A DNA stretch of 64,000 bases from Polytrichum commune (lineage: Eukaryota > Streptophyta > Polytrichopsida > Polytrichales > Polytrichaceae): contig OX485809.1 of the NCBI GenBank assembly GCA_950295325.1, forward strand, positions 7,254,001 to 7,318,000, given 5' to 3'. Shown piece after piece: positions 33,836-44,914 of the stretch. A program made the position numbers and the translations under genes. Position 1 is the first letter of the stretch, and the number at the start of each line of letters is the position of its first letter. The notes beneath the pieces are model-generated. The model searched no databases. It was not told where the DNA came from and was given only the letters and a program-made list of their open reading frames with translations.

Positions 33836-35771
33836 ACTAGTCTGCTCATGCACAGAATCTGGTGGTTTGTGGATGCAAGCTCTTTCCATCTATACTCTCT
33901 GCGGAGGTTGTGGATGAAAGTCTTGCCTAACTGGATGAAAAACTGGATGAAGGACTAGTTGTGATGTTGTTTGGGTTGCAGAAGAGTAAAGCGAGGTTGT
34001 TAGTGGGGGTAAGTGACGAATGGTAAGATTGGAGGAGGGACGGAAAGAGGGCGGGGGACGGAGTTCGTTCAACTGTCGTCAACCGTCTTGGCGCCTTCAA
34101 AGTCCGTCTTCCTGCTCGTCTCTCTCCGTTTTCCTTCGCCCTCCGTTCCCCGTTTCTTGCCTCTCGCCATCCTCCGTCCCTCACCTTCCTTTGCTCTCTG
34201 TCCGCGTTCGTCCTCACCGTCCTAGGCCACTCTCGCGCCAAACGGAGGGAAGGAGCACACGCCCGCCAGCTTCGTTTGAATTTCCTTGTCGTTCTCTCAC
34301 TCGTTGTGGACTCTGTGTCGGCTGCATCGATCCAGCTATTCCGTTCTAGTTTTTCGTTTTCCTTTCGCTTTTCGCTGAGTTATTCGAGCGTCGGAGTTTT
34401 GGTGATTCGTTAGTTGCGTTTCCTGGTTGATACCTACCGTTCATTTGAACGTGAAGTCCAGTTTCCTGTGAGTGGATGCTTGCCTTCATAGTGGCGACTA
34501 TGAGTGGACATATTTGGAGAAGAGAATGTGTTAGCCGTTTCTTCTGTAGATGTGTTTTTTTCTGTTGCTTGTGTTGATGCCTGCGTTGCTCTCTATTGTG
34601 TCTGTCGAGCTGTGAACTCTGTTGACATAAAAATTTGGTGTACAGTCACTCCTTCTCTTTCATTGAGGAACGAGTGAAAGAAGAGCTTCCTTTCTGCTTG
34701 CAGCAGTGTGACATACAGTGCGCATGGTTGTGTGATTGAGCTTCGCTGCATCTTCTTACTGCAATGAGGTGTAATGCTGATGTCATGTTGCGCCGTCTTT
34801 CAACCTTCTTGGCTCGTTAAACAAGTGAGACTATTGTCGTAATTGTGTCATAGCTCATCCTTGGACATGCCATTGTGAAAGTTACCTTTCTTGTGCACGT
34901 TGCACCATTGAGTTGGCCGTCCTTTGACTTTTAATATAGCAGAGTCGGTTGTTTTCTTGAACCTTGAGTTGCTCCTCGTTTCCTGCATCTACTACAAGGA
35001 CTCTGACAACCTCGGGATTCTCCTTCTTGATATATGTCATGACGTGCACTTCACAGTAGATCAAATAGTTGCTCAAGACCTTGAGTTGCTCCTCGTTGCG
35101 TGCATCTGTTACAAGGACTCAAATAAACGCGGGAGTCTCTTTCTTGATGTCCATGCACTTCACAGATGGGTTTCGTTAGTCAAAAGATCTGAGTTCTAGT
35201 TCCGATTTCTGTTAGAAAGTTGTAGGCGAGGTGGAAACTAAATCTCGTCTATTCCAAGAAGAGGCTGCAGCAGGATACTGCGTGCTTTACACAATGGGAA
35301 CTCACACTAATTGGTGCAGATTGCGGTTCAAGGCTGCGTTGCCTCCGGTAATGAATTAGACGAACCAGGCAACTGTACTTTAAAGTTGACATTCATCCTC
35401 TCTTTTGAACCTGTCAGGCTGTCTTGATTTCTTACTTTTTGGCAGCATTTTTTTGACAAGACAAACACGAGCGGATAGAATCAAAATATATAATGTACAA
35501 GTACACTAATAATACTCGTTGACGAACAAACATCAAGAAAGACAGTTGAAGAAAAATTATTATCGTTTAAAGAGGTCGAGTATATATAAAGTTTGCGCAG
35601 CTGAGTTGTGGGTTTGACATTGACGACAATTTCCTCAATGTGCATGTCAGTAAGAGTCATTGTATAAGGTGCAATCATGTACAAATTACGGTAACTGTGA
35701 ACAGAACAAATAATTAGACAACCCATGGAGAGAGAATATCCTGTGGCAGTACAAAACTATAAAAATATGTC
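33836..35771. other. Gene-free stretch with a GC-rich patch and a direct repeat
   Basis: 34020-34400 is notably GC-rich against its AT-rich surroundings, like a promoter or first-exon region, but no splice-consistent protein could be built from it. Two copies of an approximately 95-bp block (CTTGAGTTGCTCCTCGTT start, GCACTTCACAG end) lie at about 34960-35056 and 35077-35166. A non-coding transcript start is possible but unproven. Confidence 0.4.
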
Positions 35772-36487
35772 TCACGGCTGCAAGAAATACGTCTCACAGT
35801 TGCAAAAATTGAACTCCAAGAAAGGTCCATACTCCAGCTCAAAATATATCCATTTTCTTGATGAGAACTCTCCCTGAACCCTGCAGTTATACAGTATACT
35901 AATGGCAAGTGTAATTCACATCGGCAACTTACTTTCCATTGACAAGTTGAACCTCTGGACCCTGATCTCCTTGAGAAACTCGTCAATGCATCTACCTTCA
36001 GCTCGATCGTCAGTTCTTATACCTTCTGCTCATCTGATCAGCTTCATGTCCAGATATTCCAGCCTTTCATCCTGCCAAGGGCCCTTCCTCCCGCCAAGTC
36101 GATAGGAAGCTTTGCTTAATTTTCCAGAGATACCTCCTGCGCTGATCCTCACGTTGAAAGTCACCTCAGAGACGATCTCTTCATTGACCTCCCTTCAGGT
36201 GCTCTCCCATGCTCTGTCTGCTTCACGATAATCCCCGCTTCAAGTCGCAGGCCTTTATACTGCTCCAATATTGCATCATTGTCCTTGTCTCCACTTCTAT
36301 ACAAAAACTCCGAAGGACTGTCAACCTTACCATCATCGGTCCTGTGATATAGTTGCCGCGGGATATATATATTATCCATACTTATTTGCAACTGGATCAG
36401 CACATTCAGAATCCCTTGAAGGGTTCTCCCGTGAGTTTGAAAGCGTAATGATAATGCCATTAAAGTGACAATGTGGGAATACATGTC
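35772..36487 (-). pseudogene. Damaged fragment of an unrecognised host gene
   Basis: The minus strand reads like real protein. An acceptor at 36488 opens an exon with YSHIVTLMALSLRFQTHGRT, RQLYHRTDDGKVDSPSEFLY and LEQYKGLRLEAGIIVKQ. After a one-base shift near 36180 it continues VNEEIVSEVTFNVRISAGGI and YRLGGRKGPWQDERLEYLDM, then an in-frame TGA near 36032, then CIDEFLKEIRVQRFNLSMER. A GTAAGT donor at 35932 and a CAG acceptor at 35881 bound a 52-bp intron. The next exon gives FSSRKWIYFELEYGPFLEFN and stops at 35774. I do not recognise the family. The shift and stop suggest a pseudogene, unless they are assembly errors. It lies tail-out, upstream of the expansin. Confidence 0.5.
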
Positions 36488-36649
36488 CTGTTAGCCAATT
36501 AGAATACTCATTGAAATCACAAAGCGTATTATATTGGTAGTGATCAAGCGAGAGCGTGAGTAAACTATCATGTACTGGATTCTAATGCAGAAATTTGCAT
36601 GTGATGGCTGCAGCTAAGAGCATCATCATGGCTTGGCTCGAAGTTATCC

Positions 36650-38209
36650 ATGACACTCATCCTCGTCATGCTACTGGCCTCGACCGCACAGAAAGTGGAC
36701 TGCCGTCCTCATATTCGAGGCGGCGTCAAATGGCGCACAGCCCATGCTACTTTTTATGGTGGTGCTGATGCCTCAGGAACTATGGGTATGGGAAGATATT
36801 CTTCCCCTTGTACATATATACTGACAAGTGGACAGATCAGATGGAACTTGTTTAATTTACTGCACGGATTCACAATAATCAAAATGTCAGATTTCCATAT
36901 ACATTTTGCATTTACTGTCTAGGATAATATAACATCAAAATTGTCCTTCCACTAATACAATTTGCATCAATTGACTAGGATAACATATAGTCAAAATTGT
37001 CCTTCACTAATAAAATCGCAAACACAAAGCTGTTTAAAATCGTGTAGACTATTCTCAACTGGACACTTACCATGACAGAATCTGGGAGGGAGGGCGACTG
37101 CTTGAGAATGCACTCCAACATCATAGAGTATTTATTTCAATTTCAGTTTGGATATTTTACAATACTGCGTTTCAACTTCAAAGTTTTTCGGGGATTTTCT
37201 GGTCCTTTTTCTGAAACTTTCACAACAGTCACCTGAAGGCCTATGAAAATGGACAGGTGTTCATTGTTGTGTGTCATTTGTCATGCACAGGAGGAGCATG
37301 CGGGTATGGAAACCTCTACAGTACCGGCTATGGTGTAGATTCAACAGCACTAAGTACTGCACTGTTCAACAACGGTGAAAAATGTGGGGCATGCTTTGCT
37401 CTCCAATGCCACAAGACTGAGCATTGCCTCCCGGGTTCTCCTATTGTCACCGTCACTGCAACTAACTTCTGTCCCCCAAACTATAGTGGAGAAACACCTG
37501 GGTGGTGCAATCCACCGATGCGTCACTTCGATCTCGCACAGCCTGTTTTCACCAAGCTTGCTGTGTATAAAGCAGGCATTGTCCCTGTTCTCTTCAGAAG
37601 GTAAGAACTAGAAGTCTTTCTTGAGGTCTTTGAGTTGGAAGTACGTCTATACTTAATTTGCTGCACAATATGAAGAAATACAGTACACAAAATAGTCATA
37701 TGCTGGACTGTTTAGTGTAGTTTTCAAGTGAAGAACTTACATGTACACGCCTTGCAAGGCCACTTGTGTTGGTGTTGTCCCATTATGAATTGATTCTGTA
37801 CATATTTTCTGCACTACACAATTGTTCAATGTTCCCCCCTCTGGCCCAAAACTATGTGTCTGGCAACATTGCTAACTCAAGCTCATGTACTCTTCCCACC
37901 AGAGTGCCCTGTATCAAGAAGGGCGGTATCAGGTTCACACTCAATGGCAACAAGTACTTCAATCTCGTCCTGATACACAACGTTGGTGGCAGAGGGGACG
38001 TGACAGCGGTAGAATTCAAGGGAACCAACACAAACTGGCAGCCAATGACACGAAATTGGGGCATGAATTGGCAAACCAAAAGTGTTCTGGTTGGTCAAGG
38101 CATCTCGTTCCGAGTGACAACCAGTGATGGCAAGATTGCCACCTCCACAAACGTTGCTCCACCACATTGGAACTTTGGTCAAACCTTTGAAGGGGGTCAG
38201 TTCCAGTAA
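36650..38209 (+). CDS. Alpha-expansin
   Basis: A secreted cell-wall loosening protein that disrupts cellulose-xyloglucan contacts at acid pH. Exons at 36650-36785, 37291-37600 and 37903-38209 join in frame (phases 1 and 2) into 250 residues, the usual family length. The start is the only ATG after an in-frame stop at 36602. A signal peptide ([13 protein letters not shown]) occupies about residues 1-14. The double-psi beta-barrel domain follows with [32 protein letters not shown] and the diagnostic HFD in [11 protein letters not shown]. The C-terminal CBM63-type domain runs from about residue 155 ([15 protein letters not shown]) with conserved Trp residues in [14 protein letters not shown], ending [12 protein letters not shown]. 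The intron positions match the usual plant expansin pattern. The gene is intact. Which EXPA member it is cannot be said. Confidence 0.95.
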
Positions 38210-39304
38210 GCCACAAAAAAGCCATGTCCATTGCAGCTTTTACATTCTGGCTTCAACCATTGTGGCATGACAATCCATGAAAGCAACGGTCCTTTGTTGT
38301 TAATTAGAGCAATTTTCAGGCAGCTCCAGCAATGATAGCACAGCTGGGTTTGTTTTACAGCCCAACCCCAAGAATCATCACTTCTGTCACAATTTCACTC
38401 TTAACAGGCAACTCGCGAGAAAAAGGTGCACTGGGAGTAGTGTCAGAAAGTGAAATTGGTTGAAGATGAAACCTATATGAAGAAATATGGGCCACATATT
38501 GAAGTCAGGACTCCTAGAAGATCACTTTTCAAACCAATATTCATGTGTCAATAGAAAGTCCAGAGCAGTTAGTACATAGAAGCTTGAGATCTGCATGCCA
38601 CTTACACATTAGAAAGAGCAAAATTGAGAGTTTTGGAAAGTCATAGGTCTTGGCAAAAAGGGTCAGGATGCAGAACTGATGACACAAATTTGAGGAAGAT
38701 AGGAATTGCAGATTGATGCTGTTGGCTCAAGGGCCGGGTCTGGCGGAGGTGTGCCTATTACTGAAATAATATGCCACCCGCATCAAGGCCCCTCACTTGT
38801 ACTATGATAATAAATACAATTTGCTAAGGAAACTAATATGTGTATGGCTAACAGCATCTACTAACAAGGCTGTTTCCATGTTGGAAGCACTATTGCCCAC
38901 CATGCTTCACTTTTTGGTTGTACCACATTGGCTATGGCGTTCATACATATACATAGACATATCTTCGACCATTCCCAATGTTCTCAACTGCCTTCTATGC
39001 TAGATGTAAATGACTATCTTCTGATCTGTGAGTAGAGCTCTCTTCAATTCTGAGATCATGGTGTCAATCAACCTTTCCATACCTGGTATGTCTGTGTAGT
39101 CGTCTCCTGCAAGGTCATGTGTGTTTGTGTGCTTGGTCAGAAACTAAGCTTTAGTCTGCTAACTTCTTGCCTCATCCATTACATATGTTCCTTGCTGGAT
39201 GTGTAGATCCTTTTGAGGAGTTTCATCCCAGAGATGTTCTTTTGAGGGGGCTTGCTTCGACATTTCAGGTGATGTAGTAAGCCATATTGATCTGCTTTCG
39301 GAAA
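38210..39304. other. Intergenic stretch between two convergent genes
   Basis: The 3' flanks of the expansin (+) and of the GT43 gene (-). AATAAA at 38809 is a possible but distant poly(A) signal for the expansin. No further gene was seen. Confidence 0.5.
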
Positions 39305-42300
39305 TTAGGTGTCCTGACGTAAAGGAAGATTAGCTTGCAGAGGTGCTGTGAGAGTCCAGCCAGGAGGATACGAACTCCCTCGCGGTGCTTCCAGGTGGAG
39401 GTGCCACACCATCACCTTCAAACATCCAGGTGGCCGCCCTTCCATGTGGCTTTCGTCCGCCACAAGCTGCTCAATAAATGTCGTCTCCTGTACACACAGA
39501 CAACAAGAAGGCGGTTCTCAACTTGCAGACACTGTTCTACGGCATCTATCTTTTGACAGGTAAAAATTCATACTCGAACACAATCTGAAGTTGCTTGTTC
39601 CCATCAAGAAGAGATGACTTCAATGCTGCCACAAGTGTGAATCATGGCGTTGCTTCATTTTTCGAGCTGGTCTCAGTCTATATGTAATCCCAGAACGGGC
39701 ATCACTAGAATTAGAGCGCCACCCTTCCCCAAGACTGCTGCCTCCTTTTAAGATGGACACCTTGAACGGGTGCGGACAAGCCGGCCCGCATGCATCTAAC
39801 TCCCCAAAGAGGAAGCCCCTAGTTTCCCACATGGTTGGTTGAAAATATCCAGTTCACCCGGATACCCTCACTATGATTGAGTGGACCATAGGTGGTAGGG
39901 TGCACCAGAAATCAAGTTCTAAGCAGGTTACCCATCCGAGTACTGTTCCAGGATTAGGCAGTTTAATCTTAGAGTTTCCATGAGATCCGGGTGAAGGCCT
40001 TAGGTTTAAGCCGCCCTTCCCATTGTCTAGTATGTGAAATGCTTTAGTCCTGATAGATTGAGAAATTTTGTGACATTGATCGCTTGAGTGGTGGGTTTTT
40101 TTGCTGTTTGTGACTGCTATGTATCCTTTTCAATAATTGAGCTCCTCCAACTGAAGGGCTGAATAGCAGGAATCCTCTTGTCCAATTGAAACATCCTCCA
40201 AGAAATGTATTCCCCTCAAAGAGATTATCCAGTTTGATAGGCAGAACACTGACCTGAAAGCCCTCCTTGATAATGTCCAGCTGCCGGATGGGCTCGAGTG
40301 TTGGGCGTCGCCACCGCCGTGGGTCCCAGAGAATTGTGGAGTTGAATGCAAATCCAGACATGTCGACATGAAACCTCCTCAGCCTTTTGCTCTTTTCATT
40401 TGTGTGCCATCCAATGACTTTCTCCCCTTCACAGACAGGCCCTTCCAGGATCGTCCTTGATTTTCCATGCTCAAGCATTCCCACCAGCCATGTACCAAAG
40501 CGCCTGCACGTGCATTCCCCATGTTTAGCTGGAGAGTATGTTTCTTACAAAGACAAGCTTTTGACTCCAGCTGATGGCAGAGTGCACATTGAGAGAAGAT
40601 GACATTATATACCATACCTATCATATCTTATTGCTTCCAAAAACTTCAAACACTAGAGGTATCCTTGAACTCAAGGGGATCTTTCATCAAGAGTTGGTCC
40701 CCTGCGATTTCCCATGAGTTGTTTTGTATGCAATATCAATAATTCTTTCCACTTGTAGTACACTCTCAGAGGTAGTGTTTGAATTTCAAAGAAGAGCAAC
40801 CTATGTCAGTTCAACGAAGAAGAAAACAAATATCTCTTCTGAGCATTGAGGGCCAAATCCATTTTAGCACCTCTTGGCATGCCAATATGAATTTGACCCA
40901 CACTGAACCAATGTAGAATGTTCTTTGTTCAAACCTCCACATGAATACCACCAAGAATGCACCAAAAACTTATCGAACATGGAAGCTGTTGTATGCAACA
41001 CAAATATATACACTTCCAGCTTAAACTGTTTTGAAGTATCTTCACCTCTGGCCCTGCTGCTCCATGGTGTGAAAGGATTAAAAATAGACAAGGAGCACAA
41101 AGAGTCACTAACACCTCTCGTTGCACTAGGAGGCATAGAACAAGAGCAAGAGCATGAATACTCACTTGATTTGTCTCATTTGCTCAAAAAGCTCCAAACT
41201 ATACATGTTGTCATCATCTGCAAAGTAGACAATGCCATCCAGCTGGTGTTGCTCGATGTGAGCCAAGGCGACGTTCCGCTGATAAGTGCCTCGATCCTTC
41301 ACATTTGTGAGGTTTTTCTCACACACGAGGTGCCTGTACATGACCCCTGTTTCACGCAACAGGGTTGCCGTCTCTAAGGACTGTGTGTGCTCCTCGATCA
41401 CCAGCCACAATAAAGGTGGTGGGACGAGCTTCAGGGTGTGTGCCAGTCTGGTCAGGTAGTAGTGCTGGAATGGCCTGTTGTATGTCGGAGTCACAACTAT
41501 GAGTAGCTTCCTTGGCTCCAAGGGCATTCTCAGAGTGGCACTTAGACCTGTTCAATCAAAAATGAATATGTGAGGGGCATAAATTATCACTGACCTAGAA
41601 GCAACAATGCAATGGCGGTAACGTGAGGTAATTGGAATATGATGTCCGCCCCTTTTTCTCAACTGTGTCAGCTCAGGATGCACACAAATGCAATTCCTGC
41701 ATTAAGCGTATCTCCAACAATCACTGTAGGTTTATTCTCTCAATAATCGGCTCTCTAAGTTTTTTTTGGAGCAAGTTGCATGCTCGTCCCGCACCTAAAA
41801 GCCCATATGTTATCCAAGTCCTTATTGCCCGCCAATTATTGAGAGAGAGGCAACCCTCTAAGCCCCTACCCATCCTCAAAAATCGAGTGTCCAACGACTT
41901 TAGAGGGTTGTCTCTCTCAATAACCGGTGGTCAATGAAGATGTATGATCATCACTGAACTAGAAGCAACAATGCACAGGCGGCAACGGGAGGTTATTGAA
42001 ATATGACGTCTGCCCTTTTTCTCAACTGTGTCAGCTCAGGATGCACACAAATGCAATTCCTGCATTAAGCGCATCTCCAACAATCACTGTAGGTTTATTC
42101 TCTCAATAATTGGCTCTCTAGGTTTTTTTTGGAGCAAGTTACACGCTCTTCCCGCACCTAAAAAGCCCAAATGTTATCCAAGTCCTTATTGCCCGCCAAT
42201 TATTGAGAGGAGGCAACCCTCAAAAATCGAGGGTCCAACGACTTTAGAGGGTTGTCTCTCTCAATAACCGGTGGGCAATGAAGACTTATGATATCTATAT

Positions 42301-43268
42301 ATATATATATAGATATATATGAAGAGAATGAGGTAGATAGACAAGTGGCTGTGGATTTGAAAGCCTACATGAACTGCACCAGTGGGAGAGCATTCTAATG
42401 CAGGTGCGTCTCAAATCAGCCCCTAATTTCAACCACTCTTTTTGCAGAAGACATCAATATTCTCATTGCAACAGAATCTTTTCATCCTTGCTCCTTGCTC
42501 CTTAACGCTTAATTAGTGACCCCTTGACACTTTCATTAACCATTTTCCGGTCGTAAGTGGTGCACACTGCAGATGCAGCTTCTCAAAAGATTCTTATTGT
42601 TTCTCACTACAATGTCAACATTCTTGCAGATCGAAAATTAGTGACCTTGTGACCCTTTCATTAACCATTTGCCAGTTGAAAATTGGTGCACACTGCAGAT
42701 GTAGCTTCTTAAGGATTCTCAGTGTTTCTCTCTATAGTTTTGCAGGTACGAGGACGAGGATGAGGAGGCTGACATACAAACAAAATAATAATCAATCTCC
42801 TACATGCTATTATATTCCTGTGCAGTAATTTTTGTGTTGCAGAAGAACCTCACCTGGAAATCTACTCCCAATCCCCGCATCAACATTGACAGTTACCCTC
42901 GCTTGTGGTGAATCCATATTCGTCTCTGCAGCGGCTTTCAACAAATCTCCTTCGATGAAGTTTTTCCCCTCAACTAGTGAATCTGGCACATAAGCAGCCG
43001 GCCACTTGTTGTGGGGAGTGAAAAAGCCAAGACACAAGCCCAGGCTGAAACACACCCCAAATTGAAGGAGCAGTTTCCTCCAAACACTGGCTTTGGGACC
43101 CCCATCCACCATCGCCACCAACCTCGCCAGCAAAGTCAGAGAAAACAAAGAGAAAGCTTGGGACAAAGTGCTCGAAACTGCAATCTTTCCACTCAAAGGA
43201 GAACAATAAGAAGAAGAAGCCCTCAGTTCACAGATCCGCCCCGACAAAGTCCGTCTTACTGAAGCCAT
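39305..43268 (-). CDS. GT43 family xylan glycosyltransferase (IRX9/IRX9-like type)
   Basis: A Golgi type II membrane glycosyltransferase for the xylan backbone. Exons at 43268-42854, 41547-41166, 40503-40254 and 39487-39305 join in frame (phases 1, 2, 0) into 409 residues. The N-terminus [10 protein letters not shown] resembles IRX9-like proteins, which favours that clade over IRX14. An upstream in-frame ATG at 43358 would add 30 residues. A membrane anchor lies at about 65-84. The GT43 domain starts with [15 protein letters not shown] and contains the DXD motif in [49 protein letters not shown] and the closing ETTFIEQLV and VWHLHLEA. Introns are large, and the first carries a 361-bp tandem duplication. 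It faces away from the plastid-protein gene at 44915. Confidence 0.92.
39890..40021 (-). repeat. 5S-rRNA-like sequence (5S-derived SINE or pseudogene)
   Basis: On the minus strand the order CCGGATCTCATGGAAACTC, TTAAACTG, CAGTACTCGGATGGGTAACC and GGTGCACCCT follows plant 5S rRNA (CCGGATCCCATCAGAACTC, TTAAGC, AGTACTAGGATGGGTGACC, TGTTGCATCCC). The central A-box/C-box control region is the best-kept part. It lies in the last intron of the GT43 gene, on the same strand. Divergence is too high for a working 5S gene. A 5S-derived (SINE3-type) retroelement or a 5S pseudogene are both possible. I did not find a tail or target duplication. Confidence 0.55.
40730..40930 (-). mobile_element. Family D repeat fragment in GT43 intron 2
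   Basis: The phrases GAGGTAGTGTTTGAATTTC, AAGAAGAGCAACCTAT, AGCACCTCTTGGCATGCCAA and GTTCAAACCTCCACA are the reverse complement of phrases inside the elements at 50698-51048 and 61836-62171. The terminal inverted repeats are not evident here, so this is a truncated or diverged copy. Confidence 0.6.
41587..42290. repeat. 361-bp tandem duplication containing an inverted-repeat element
   Basis: ATCACTGA.CTAGAAGCAACA occurs at about 41587 and 41949, and the two units stay about 90% alike through TGTCAGCTCAGGATGCACAC, ATCTCCAACAATCACTGTAG and GGTTGTCTCTCTCAATAACC. Within each unit CTCTCAATAAT.GGCTCTCTA and CCAATTATTGAGAG are inverted relative to each other, so each may be a small MITE. It lies in intron 1 of the GT43 gene. 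An AT palindrome (about 42291-42320) abuts the second unit. Confidence 0.85.
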
Positions 43269-44761
43269 GGATGGGCCTACCTGACTAACTTTCACCACAA
43301 AAAATTCGCTCCTCCCCTTACCACCACCATTTTCGAGCCAAACCCTCGTTTCATCCACTCAAGCATCTTACCCCTCAATGATTTCCCTTGAAGTGCACTG
43401 CTTCTGTGTAAGTAGAACGAGGACCCAAAACAGAGTCAAGAACACCCAGAACGGAGCTCTTTCAATTTGAGAGGAACAAACTCTTGAAGGAACTTGCATC
43501 AATCGTGAGTGACAGACAGTCAGTCAGTCCTTTGTGGTGAAGATGATGATGAAACAGAGCAGTACTATGATCAATTTAGTTAGTAGAAATGCTTAATACA
43601 AAACAAGAGGGTGGCATCAATCATCTCTCCGACCACTTAACCTACCGGCAAATCTTTGTCTCGTCAGACTCGTTGACCTTCAAATGTAACCTACGAAGTA
43701 CTTTGGAACTGTAAATTTAGTACACAACTAGAAAGAACCCTAAACTGTATGTTCCACTTGCACCGTGACCTGAAATGTCTGTTTGAGCTTTTGGGTACCA
43801 AGACATGTGACTCAAGACTTTTGGCACAACTCCCTTTCGTGCTACTGTGACTGCATAAGTGTAGATCTAACCAAGTAAGTTTTAGGGGTAAGTCGGTCTG
43901 ATGCTTGAGAATAAGTTCAGGAAGTTGCGAAGCAACCACACACAGTAAGAGTCGCCTCCTTAACTTTCACTTACTTATTAAAACCCACAAGAAATGCAAC
44001 ACCAGCCAGATACCTACCGTAAGCTTAACCAAGTTCTTGCTTTACTTCCAGCCTTCCATCGTGACAGCACTAAAGAGGTTTGACTTGTAGATTAACTCGG
44101 TCAACAAGTGGATTATGTAGCCTCTTGCAATCCGCAACTCAAGATCCGTTAGTAATCGCTAACTTTTAGTGTGTCTCGCAACGTGGTTTGGCATTATGTC
44201 TTGCGTACCCGGCTATACCCGGAGAGTCCAACAGGCTTTCCATCTGGCAACCTTGCAGTGCCTGCCAGAGAAGCTCTCATTCCTTCACTGGGAAGCCAAG
44301 TGAACTTGCTTTCTACTAAATTGCCGCTCCTGTAAGCTTGATAATCTTATTGCTTTCCAAGTTAAGAGCTTTTACTCCATGAAGGACAATCAGCCATAAC
44401 CCAGATATCTTTATACCCGGAGATACCCGGAGATGAGGATTAGGTTACAAATATCTTTGGTGCCCGAGATAGCCCGAGGGAGAATCCAACAGGCTTTCCA
44501 TCTGGCAACTTTGCGGTGGGAACCCATCACAGTGACCACCCAGCATCATCACTCACAGTAATAAGCAAAGTAAGTTGTTCCCTTGCTTCCTACTAAACTG
44601 CCATTCACTCTTGTAAGCTTAATTCCTTTCTGCTTTAGCCAATTAGCGAGCTTTTTACTCCACGAAGGACAATCAACACATCCAGTATTGGGCGGATAAC
44701 CCCAGCTCCCTGCTTTACTGTGCTGTCTGTCTCCTGCCTGCTGTCTGCTGCCTTCTCATCA

Positions 44762-44799
<38 letters not shown>

Positions 44800-44914
44800 G
44801 CAGCAGAGTGCAGTGTAAGTAGTGGAGAGAAGTGCAGAGCAAGTCATCAGCCCTAAATAATTCAGTGAGGCTGCTTGCTCACAAGGCTGAGGGTAGGGCA
44901 AGTTTAGGTAAGCA
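43269..44914. promoter_or_regulatory. Divergent intergenic region with a local duplication and a CT tract
   Basis: This is the 1.6-kb region between the GT43 and plastid-protein start codons. A roughly 245-bp segment is imperfectly duplicated: CCAACAGGCTTTCCATCTGG at 44228 and 44486, each followed by a related block ending CTCCATGAAGGACAATCA at 44375-44392 and CTCCACGAAGGACAATCA at 44660-44677. A (CT)n tract of about 16 repeats lies at 44766-44797, a common feature of plant core promoters and 5' leaders. A 160-codon antisense frame at 44635-45117 overlaps this tract and is not a gene. Confidence 0.55.

Noticed and set aside
34020-34349. 109-codon Pro/Ser/Arg-rich frame in the GC-rich patch
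   Set aside because: Frames of similar length exist on both strands there, as expected from high GC. No splice partner or domain was found.
42291-42320. AT-rich palindrome as a regulatory hairpin
   Set aside because: It is a plain (AT)n microsatellite flanked by mirror-like bases inside an intron, with nothing pointing to a function.
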